Below are positions 55,647 through 64,000 of a DNA stretch of 64,000 nt, piece after piece. Below the pieces are notes generated by a model. The model was not told the DNA's origin, made no database searches, and saw nothing but the letters and a program-made list of their open reading frames with translations. Origin of the DNA: Paraphysomonas bandaiensis (lineage: Eukaryota > Chrysophyceae); assembly GCA_965644295.1 (NCBI GenBank), contig CBFFRP010000668.1, positions 62,001-126,000 on the forward strand, read 5' to 3'. The translations under genes were made by a program, and so were the position numbers. Numbering within the stretch: position 1 is the stretch's first letter; the number at the start of each line of letters is the position of its first letter.

Positions 55647-55727
55647 TGCAGAGACTAATGGAATCTATATATTGGTTTGCCTGCATCTATTGCCTTCATA
55701 ACCACGAAGGTACAAAATCAAAATGTG

Positions 55728-56767
55728 TTAGCTACTTCCTTTGAACATCCCAGACGTCTTTACAGTAGTAACTGTGCTAACTCGAATGCCACCAGTCGCT
55801 TTCTCTTTTCTGGTCTTGACCGCTCGCCGAAGCGACTTTTCCCACTCGTCTCTCTTCAGCCGATAAAGCATCATAGCAGATTTGGCATCAATACCCTAAA
55901 ATTGCGCCATACTTGTCAAAACAAATATCCACACAATGCTACAAAAATACCGGGTCATGTTCACCGTCCTGGATGGTCAAGCCAAGGAACTGCTTTGAGA
56001 GATCGCGCAATGATCGTGGCCGCATTTTGCCTCCGGCCTTCCCATGAGCCTGCGTAAATGCAATAATTCAACCGCCGTAGAGAAAATATCGACTACATAC
56101 TCGCATATATGGAGCATATGTTGCTGTATCGCGTATCTGTGAGCGGTGGTGGCTAAGCATAAGTACATCCAAGTCATTGTGGAGGGCGTGTCCAACAAGT
56201 ATCTTTCCGTGTATGAGAGCCGCCACCTGTTGCATGCACTGTGTATATACATAATAAGTAATCCATATACAAAGCGCCATGATACCACCCACCTCTTCTA
56301 GAGTTACTGCTACACCCTTTCGCAGATCGCTTTTACGGACACCACTGTACTTCGTTCTGAAATCAGTTACGAAACTTTTCGGCCTCACAAACTTGTCGTA
56401 AATTTTATTTCCATCGAAGTCAACAAGACAGCAACGCGCAAGCGCACTTCGTTTTCCACTGGACCCTATCCCAACCATTTCGCAGTCTAGTGCGATGTAT
56501 TTGGATTTCTCAGTGGCATCGAGATCGTCCCCTGAACATATGATACGATTACACTCAGAGTGCTCCACATACAGATGTATCTCTACCTGGGACTGCACTT
56601 CCATTCATAGAGCAGGTGCCAGCACCTTCAGACTGTATGGTTTGTTTCAGTCTAACGGCGTCTGTGATGTCGCTTCTCTTTCGTTTCTTATTAGGCGCAT
56701 CTTTCACACGCTTCGTATCAGATGTGTCGTTAAGCTTACGTTTCAATGACGCCCAGTTACTGCTCAT
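55728..56767 (-). CDS. REXO4: REXO4/Rex4-type 3'-5' RNA exonuclease
   Basis: DEDDh exonuclease linked to pre-rRNA processing. Exons 56767-56587, 56531-56293, 56226-56101, 56049-55951 and 55895-55728 give 270 aa. The N-terminus is basic (KRVKD..NKKRKR), a likely nucleolar signal. Catalytic motifs: ALDCEMVG (Exo I, D and E), GHALHNDLDVL (Exo II, D), and HDPGIDAKSAM (Exo III, H and D), the last created across an exon join. VRPKSFVTDFRTKYSGVR and RDLSKQFLG are typical of Rex4. The C-terminal tail is basic. It is transcribed away from a GTATAC-rich region at 56770-57100. Confidence 0.93.
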
Positions 56768-57110
56768 ATTGAATTACTCCTCAGTTCTTATGGTGACGGC
56801 TGTGCTGTGCTGTGCTGTGGTGTGTATGGCTCATTCACTCCTTCATTGTTCTCTCTTCTCTATGGATGTGTATGTATGTATGCGGCTATATACATGCTTA
56901 TACATAGAGCCCCTCTGCGTCCCTCTGCATAGAGAATGTACAGAGGCCTCTCCCACCACCATTGACAGCTCCCAGCATATGATTGGATGACACCCACCCC
57001 ACTCCAGCCATACCGCATGTACAGCGGTATACCGCATACACTCTATACTGCTGTACATAACACACCAACACATGCGTCACGTACTCCAGTTACTGCTGCA
57101 GGCACCCTGC
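56768..57110 (-). promoter_or_regulatory. REXO4 upstream region
   Basis: Contains gtacagcggtataccgc (57019-57035), including GTATAC at 57027, cactctatactgctgtac just after, and (ctgtg)n at 56800-56823. The acagcggtata piece equals part of the variant unit of the satellite at 1-616. Confidence 0.45.
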
Positions 57111-57554
57111 TTTTTTGTGGAGCGAAGGAGTCGTAGATTCAATCCAATGTGGTGGTAAAAAATCCTGCCTAGCGAATCATGGATTGCCACCTGATGCAGT
57201 GTCGTTGAAATGGATAACGATTTAGGATTATAAGATGCTCATATTTTCTTTCCCCGTATCCTACCGGGATTTTGAACAGAGTGTAATGAATGTTTGTATT
57301 TGTCGCAATTTCAATAGTTCGGACGCTTCTCACAATGCGAATATATGATCACCAGACTTTCGATTTGGACGAACATGAATTTGAAGATCATGAAAAAATT
57401 CCGTTATGGTTTAAACATGTATTTTCTCTATTTCTTTTCTTGCTATAGGTCTCTGTATAAACTTACGTAAATATATTGAGTGCTAACTGATAAACTGGAT
57501 GTTAAGTGGGGCAAAATATTAGACAAAGCTGAAATCCCTTGCGGAATACAGTAT
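57111..57554. other. spacer, nothing recognised
   Basis: No gene, RNA or repeat supported. Confidence 0.4.
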
Positions 57555-57795
57555 TGAATGCCTTAATATTAGCAATAGGCGTGTAAAAGTCAGAACTAAT
57601 GAAGCATTGCAAATAACTAACTAGTACTCTTTTACCACACAAACATTTGGCTATGAGTTTGGAGAACGTTATCCGCTCTCAATGTTTGCGGCTCATGTTA
57701 GTTTTTTGAAGAATTCTCACCTGTACTTATTCACCATAACACCAACAAAAGGTGCGAGTCGACTTTGTTGAGGGTTGTGGAATAAAGCAGAGCTT
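57555..57795 (-). mobile_element. repeat-family copy F (inverse of copies A/B, internally deleted)
   Basis: It starts with the inverse of cgcctattgctaat (57562) and, read on the minus strand, ends with ccctcaacaaagtcgactcg (inverse at 57750-57775), matching 16706-16730. The central ttgcaccttggtgcttgcgg block present in A and B is missing. Confidence 0.65.
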
Positions 57796-58462
57796 TAATA
57801 TACGTTCAAATAAAACAATAAAAGATATATTTTGGGCTTGATAGCTGTGTTCCACTACTCGAACTAAAGATATACCCACGATGCAGTGCAATGTGTTAAT
57901 AGTGTCATATGTGTTTGTAGTTAGTAGATAACTAACTTCTCTAATTGGATAAAACGATGTACTATTTCCTAATTCACGTATACTACATAGGTATTAGTCG
58001 TGAATCGCGATACATGATTATGAGCGAACTAGAAGAACTGAAACGTATTCATGCAATAACAAATATATGTGAGCTGAAAGGGTAGAAATAGAAATATATA
58101 GAATACCAAAAAGTACAGAGTAGTTTGCTTTGACACGCACACAAAACGACGACGAAGTAAAGAGTAAAATTTTCCTTCATGGTTTCTATTTCTTTTGCCT
58201 CAGTCTTGGTTGCAGTTTCTATAGGGTGCCAACATATAGCGATGGTGGAGTGGAAGGCAGAGATATTTGCCTCTGATTTTCGTTTGTAGCTTTACATTAT
58301 CTAGATCTAAAATACTTGTTTTTCTACTGAGATAATATACTAGGAAATACGGAAATACTATGCGAACTGTCATTCATCTTGAGCAGATGATAGAAATGAA
58401 TTATTGGAATACCTTCTTATTAATATATAGTAAACTCACTCATAGTGCCCACATCTCGAAAT
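57796..58462. other. spacer, nothing recognised
   Basis: AT-rich; the plus-strand open frame 58360-58617 is the antisense of the small membrane-protein gene. Confidence 0.45.
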
Positions 58463-58792
58463 CTAGGTTTGAGGGTCCGTTTTACGACGCCAATTCTGCA
58501 AAAAAAACGATATTAAACCTTTTAGCATTACATTTCATATCTTACATCAGTGTTAGGATCAAACAAGAAGTCCATGTCGTTGTAAAACATAACATCAAGA
58601 AGATATCCGAAAAATAAGAAGACGAAAGCTGTCATCTGCATTGCAACCATAACTCAGACTTATTTTCAGTTCTAATTGAACACCTACCCAGTACATCCAG
58701 AAGTAAGTTTGGTCCGCTGGGCTGTAGGTCAGATATACGAAAGTTGCAGCAAGAACCATGAGCACGAGCTCCAACTGATGACGGGCATTCAT
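58463..58792 (-). CDS. 75-aa protein with two transmembrane helices
   Basis: Three short exons, 58792-58688, 58635-58546 and 58495-58463, with introns of 52 and 50 nt and good sites (gtaggt, gtaaga; tttttttgcag). Helix 1 is about residues 7-21 (LELVLMVLAATFVYL) and helix 2 about 33-51 (MYWMTAFVFLFFGYLLDVMF). Between and after them lie a short Asp/Tyr loop and a polar C-terminus (FDPNTDNWRRKTDP). The clean exon joins and divergent placement next to the WAVE gene argue that it is real. I cannot assign it to a known small-membrane-protein family. Confidence 0.65.
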
Positions 58793-59353
58793 ATTTAGAG
58801 TACTTGAACGATCAAAGAAAAAAATCAACAACAGCAGTAACTTCGAGTTTTAATGAGGTGTAAATTATGCAACAGTGCTGGGGCTAGCTTGGTGCATATA
58901 TATGATGTTGCTGAGGGTGTGTTATGGTATGTATATTCACTATGCATACACTGCACTGCGCTGTATACATATGTATATCTATCACAGCGAGAAAAATACA
59001 ATCTCTATTATACCACAACCATATCTTGAACAAACACCGTTCTAAAAACTGAAAATTGATACATAGAGTTTTCATCGTTACGACTGGAATGATACAAATA
59101 GATTATTGTGAAGTCGAAGTGAGACAATGAGCAGGATTCATTCGGCCTGTTCCTTACTATGAATTGATAGGTGTGTGTATGAGGGTACGCGGATCCTCTC
59201 TGGTGTATGCATGCAGGTGCGATGTCCTCACTGTATACGAGCCTGAGTATTTATTTAATGGTCGATTGCAATTGCAGCCCCTCCAGTAGATCAACTAAAT
59301 AACGATACGATTATCCCTGAAGCACCTCTGTAACTCTACTGTTATTACTCATC
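58793..59353. promoter_or_regulatory. shared upstream region between divergent genes
   Basis: 561 bp between start codons, with GTATAC at 58963 and 59233 and gcatgcaggtg/tatgcata motifs. No coding frame is supported. Confidence 0.45.
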
Positions 59354-62234
59354 ATGCCACTATCTAAGCGGCATATATTCGATCCTCATCTATATGCGCC
59401 CCCGGATTTATATGAGGAGTCCAGTAAAGAGGACCTTCTCCAGGATGTGTCCATGTCAGGGACGCTCGGAGCTATCCACCAAATAAAGTTTTTATCGCTG
59501 TATAGTATCGAAGTGAGTACATATATACGCATACATACACACACATATATGTATCTGTTATGGTATTATAATCTTACCTGTACAGGTTCTTGATAATCTC
59601 ATAAGACTCTCTGAAGACGTCAGTGATCGTATTCAGACGGCTGCAGTTCGCACACAGATTTTATGGTCTAAAATTGGGCCTGTCGAAAGAAAAGTTCGTT
59701 CCACAGATATTACGACTATCCCGAAAAAGCGGAAAGCAGTACAGAAATTTAAATCACGAAATGCATACATCCCTTCTACACTAACGAAAAACACAAATTC
59801 TGTCCAGATTCTGAGTCAATATGGATTCTGTAACATACCTCCGCAGCTGTGGAAGATGGAAACTGTCATTGATGATTGTGTCGCGAGATACTCACACCCT
59901 GGTATTTTGGTGTGCATCTGTGTCAGTCGATCTCACACTGCTGGGCAGGTTTTTTCTTCGAGGAGTGGCTCAAAGTGGAGCTTCTGAGGCAGCAAGAGTA
60001 TAAGAGAGAAAAGCGAAAAGCTAAAGAAGAAAGGAAGAAGAAACGACGCAAGCGGCGCGAAGAAGAAGGCGAGGTATTACCGACTTGTGTGTAGTATGCT
60101 CGAATTTGGCTTACATTCACTAGAGTGCTGAAATGAGTGCACGGGACCGCGCCAAGGCCCATGGTCGACAGTTGAAGGAAGAAAAGCGCCAACAGAGAGA
60201 GCAGGCTGCCAGAGAGGCGGAAGAGAACAGGAAACGAGCAGGTACGTAGCAGTACCGTGCCCTTTTTCATTTCCTAATATATATATTTGCAGCGGCTGCT
60301 TCTCGCTCTTTCATGACCGTGGACTCTCGCTCGATGGATACTATCAATACTATGCCAGCTCATGATTCTAAACCTCCCGCTGTATTGCAATCACACGAAG
60401 AGAAAATAAGTGAAGTTAAGCATACGTTGACCGAAAATTTTGGGGTTGCAGAAAACACCCGGACTTCCTCCCCTCCACTCTATTCTCAACCTCCCGATGT
60501 TGATGGCGACCATGGTAATGCGGCTACACTTGATGAATTACCACCTCTCCCTGATGAGAGACTTTCTCCACCACCTGACGGTATCGAGGAATATTCAAGT
60601 CCCCCACCACTGTCACCCTCTCCGCCGCCATCTCCCCCTGCGAATGATGATGATGTTGAGCTGCTACCCCCTCCGCCAGATGATGATGAGATCGAACCAC
60701 CACCTCCGGATGACGACTGGAATGAACCCCCTCCACCTGATGACGATTTACCACCACCACCCGTAGAGGGTAATATAAATTATTCTGCATCCGTACCTGT
60801 AGATGATTCTGATGCGCCCTGTAGATGATTCTGATGAGCCCCCACCCCCCGACGACGACGATGAGCCCCCACCCCCAGACGACGATGACGAGCCTCCTCC
60901 CCCCGACACGTTACAAGATCCAACTCCTAAGCCCGTCACGGTATGATTTTCTCTTCATGCATATGTTGTTGTAATATTAGTTATTTAGTCTATTCCGGCT
61001 GCAATTTCTCCGCCACAACCTGGTGCTGCCCCTGTTGTAAAAACAGCGCCCAAGGTTAGAAGGAAAAGCCTGTTGGACCTTAAGGCGGATAGAGAGGCAT
61101 TATCTGCAGCAGCCGTTGAAAATTTAAAGCACCTGAATGTAGTTTCTACAGCTGATGATGATATTGATCCCGAGGTGCTTGCGGATAGTGACATTGCTAA
61201 GAGCATTCGTGCTTTCTCCGAAGCAGGGTCCGGAAGTAGACGGCAATCAATGTCAGGGGTACCTAGTCCCTCATCTTCCCCAAGACTGTCTCTTTTGAGT
61301 ACGCACTCTATGCGTAGAAGCTCTGTTGGAGCTCCGCCTACATTAGTTTCAGATGGTCAATGGTCGCATCAGGTCCCTCGACGGCCCTCAATCCCATTCA
61401 ACCGTACTGACAGAGATAGCGAAGGGAGTAGGAGCACATTGCGACCATTCACAGGTGGGAGTTATTACTGAGTGTTTTTTTTCTTAAATTCTAACACAGC
61501 CTCTAATGACCCTGGTACAACTCGTCCCACTACGAGTGAGGTAGCAGAGCAGACATATGACCAAAGCCAGTATTGGGATGTGCAAGAAGAGCAGGATCAG
61601 CACTACGGATATGATGGTTATGATGGTCAGATGGAGTACCACGATAGGTGACTTGGTTGTGACAAATTGTTAACTACAACTCACTACGATGCAGTAACTA
61701 CAACTATGATACTGGGGAGTATAATTACGAGCGTCAACATCAGTACGACGTCGACCAAGACGCCGGAAACTACGGCGCCTATGAGGATGAACTTCCGGAT
61801 GATTCCCCCCAATTGTTGCAGCAGTCATCATTGTCTGTATACGGGGGAGATTTAAACATTCTTGGTACATATGTACTCATTTCTCGCGGTATACAGTAAC
61901 ATGAATTTCTAGGTCAAATACGTACTGGAAAAGTATTGCGCAAAGCCCCACCTCCTATTCCGAAACTTAAGAGTGCCCGCGAGTCGACATTGGACTTGAT
62001 TAAGGATGGGGCAGTCCAGTTACGTAAAACGGAACCTATATCGAAGAAAAATTCAACTGAACAGGTATCCGTTATTTATGTGCGTTGTACTCTCGTCACG
62101 GCTTACATATGAAATGCCTTCAGCGCCATGAAGCCATTGCAGCAATTTTGTCGAATAGAGCACAAATTGCTGGGAGTGATTCAGACAGTGATTCAGATGA
62201 CTCAGACAGTGATTTTTCAGATGATTTCTTTTAA
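59354..62234 (+). CDS. SCAR/WAVE family actin-nucleation regulator
   Basis: Component of the WAVE complex that activates Arp2/3 at the membrane. Eleven exons (59354-59512, 59586-59901, 59949-60073, 60124-60241, 60293-60769, 60825-60940, 60989-61454, 61500-61647, 61695-61864, 61913-62064, 62124-62234) give 785 aa. The WAVE homology domain fills about 1-190: SGTLGAIHQIKFLS, LDNLIRLSEDVSDRIQ, then the FFFEEWLK block followed by a very basic stretch. Then a proline-rich region has repeated PPPPDDD units, a Tyr/Asp/Gln-rich low-complexity part, a WH2 motif (STLDLIKDGAVQLRKTEP, about 720) and an acidic tail (SDSDSDDSDSDFSDDFF). The tail has no Trp, which Arp2/3-binding acidic motifs normally contain. 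The intron at 60770-60824 could use a 3' site 24 bases earlier, but that gives a stop. Confidence 0.92.
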
Positions 62235-63088
62235 ACTATAGTAGTGATAATTAGTGGTGCTCAAGATAGTGCATATGAAAATGTAATAATCAGCGTAAAT
62301 CGTGGAAACTACATTGTAGTGTACTTTGTGGCGTTGTAGTAGATGTTCAAGCAAGGATTTCATCAGAGCTGAATGTTGTTGTTCTAATCTTACTATCGAT
62401 GAAAAGATGCACTAGATAGGATATAATACAGAGTGGACAATGAGTGTACACAGAATAAGATATAAATTAGATAGTACACTGTGTTCACTTGAGTACAGAT
62501 GAAGTTCATGATGTCTTGGGAGTAGAAATTCTCATCACTTCTCGTTTGTAACCATTGAAGAATATATTAACTTCGAACAGGTGCATCTGTACACTGTGTT
62601 GTGTGCATCGCACGAACATACCACATGCCATAATTCTGTAGACAACATCTGATATGCAGTGTGTTGCATAGCATGCTCTGCGACTATCCTGTCATGTGAT
62701 GTCTACTCTCAGAGGTGTCAAGCACTGCACTTTTCCCTTCCCATAGAGTGCACAGATATTGGGGAAAACAAGCTTCCAGTGTACATATATCGCGATATAC
62801 CGCGAGTGTGCTGTACTCGGACGGTACGTACAGTGTAGTATATGAAATTCGTCGGAGCTTGGAGTGTCTGCGTATCATGCAGGCTTGATGTTGTTCTGTT
62901 GTTCAGAGTTCAGTGCAGAACTGTGGATGCATAAGCACACATATATGCATCAACTCTGACGGAGTATGCTAAGGAGTAGTTTTACGAGCCCAAGATATGC
63001 CAGTGTTCTGTATGTTGTTTGCTCCTGCAGTGGGGCTCTGTTCATATCGTATGTGTTGCCCCGCTTAGTGTCTTATTGCAGTACACAT
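62235..63088. other. spacer and upstream region of the ankyrin gene
   Basis: No gene seen. 62580-62960 has tgtacactgtg, gtacgtacagtgtag and tatatcgcgatata palindromes typical of the upstream regions here. Confidence 0.45.
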
Positions 63089-63926
63089 ATGAGCACAATC
63101 AAACCCGCTCACCGCAAGACAATCATTAATATGTTAAATGATGACTATGATAATGTTAGTGTTAGTTGTTTAGAGGAAGTTATTATGAATGATCCTGAGG
63201 GGTTGAAAGCCACTGACAAGAAAGGCAGACTTCCTCTGCACATCGCTGTGAGCAAGCAGACAGTTCGGCTGGATATAGGTAATATTATTAATATAATAGC
63301 ACTCTTAAATTTAAGTAATATTTCCAGTACGACTGCTGCTGCAGTATTTCGAAGATGCTGCATCCGTCAGTGACCGTTTCTGGGGAGCATTACCTCTTCA
63401 TTATTGTGTTCATCGCGACCCAGATACAACAGCTGGACTGAGAGAGCTCGTTCGATTGATAGTGGATGCATTCCCAGAAGGTGTCATGTGTCGAGATGGT
63501 GCTGGTTTTCTTCCAATTCACCGTGCTGGTACGTTTATGGTTTTGTGTTCTTCCTGGACATAACTTCTGTGAACAGCGAATCGACGACATCTGGATTCTG
63601 ATGTTATCCGTATTCTTTTGGAATGTGATGCAGCTGTTGCCGTAGTTCCAACTACAAATGGGAATTTGGCGCTACACTGGGCAGTATCGCATCCTACACC
63701 AAGAGACAAGCGCGATTTAGAATCTATACTTCTTATATTCAATGCGTACCCTCCCGCTCTGTATACTAGAAACTGTGATAACAAAACCGCGTTGGATGTT
63801 CTAATAACGCTCGCTAGTGATGAAACCATGGAGGGAGTATTTGAGTTTGATGGAAAGCACAGGGCAGTATGTGCCCGTGATATTGTTGATGTACTGTTAC
63901 GTTGTTCGAGCGATACGGAGCAATAG
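63089..63926 (+). CDS. ankyrin-repeat protein
   Basis: Exons 63089-63278, 63328-63528 and 63577-63926 give 246 aa. At least four ankyrin-type units are visible: DKKGRLPLHIAVSKQ, FWGALPLHYCVHRDP, GAGFLPIHRAANRR and TNGNLALHWAVSHP, followed by a degenerate NKTALDVLITLA. The spacing of about 35-50 residues is longer than the canonical 33. No other domain is seen, so function cannot be inferred. An in-frame upstream Met at 62966 would add 41 residues, including a hydrophobic stretch; I prefer 63089. Confidence 0.82.
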
Positions 63927-64000
63927 TTACCAGTACCCATGAACTTATTTTGCATTATCCAATGACTAAACTGTATATAAACTATAATGACTCTGTATAT

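Overview
This window is nuclear DNA of a eukaryote. Its genes are split by many short GT-AG introns (about 43-70 nt, a few longer), and it carries LTR retrotransposons, hAT DNA transposons and non-LTR-like elements. Recognisable host genes include NCAPG2, RFC5, ERGIC3, REXO4, ASNSD1, SCAR/WAVE and a cytochrome b5 reductase. The mixture (condensin II, ASNSD1, WAVE, compact introns, AT-rich spacers) points to a microbial eukaryote. I cannot name the lineage from the sequence alone.

Layout. 1-616 is a 14-bp satellite cut by the window edge. 766-1720 is a NADH-cytochrome b5 reductase. 2468-3257 is a small hAT element with an 8-bp target-site duplication (TSD). 3482-6119 (-) is a long coiled-coil protein, divergent from NCAPG2 (6664-10567). 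10.6-12.7 kb is repeat debris. 12771-13732 (-) is a membrane-anchored protein with a duplicated domain, divergent from RFC5 (14238-15612). 15.6-19.6 kb holds repeats, including a 5'-truncated non-LTR-like element with a 13-bp TSD. 19635-21702 (-) is a three-RRM protein, divergent from a tandem dCTPase/MazG protein (22332-23257). 23.5-26.4 kb is a nested stack: an old hAT relic, a newer hAT and a non-LTR-like insert. 27974-29539 is ERGIC3. 31501-38292 is a host gene split by a full-length Ty3/gypsy element with identical LTRs. 38951-50213 is a 515-bp host segment present on both sides of a circularly permuted copia element (A, minus) and an intact copia element (B, plus). 50728-52896 is ASNSD1. 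53-55.7 kb is AT-rich debris. 55728-56767 (-) is REXO4. 58463-58792 (-) is a tiny two-TM protein, divergent from SCAR/WAVE (59354-62234). 63089-63926 is an ankyrin-repeat protein.

The host genes are ordinary housekeeping functions (chromosome condensation, replication clamp loading, nucleotide sanitation, ER-Golgi traffic, ribosome/RNA processing, actin nucleation) and do not form one pathway. What stands out is the organisation. Genes often sit in head-to-head pairs about 500-630 bp apart, and the shared upstream DNA is rich in GTATAC, TGTACA and CTGTA motifs. The spacers between pairs absorb transposons, and several insertions can be dated relative to each other from nested TSDs.

All splice models were built by eye from GT-AG sites, reading frame and protein-family continuity; none is backed by transcripts.
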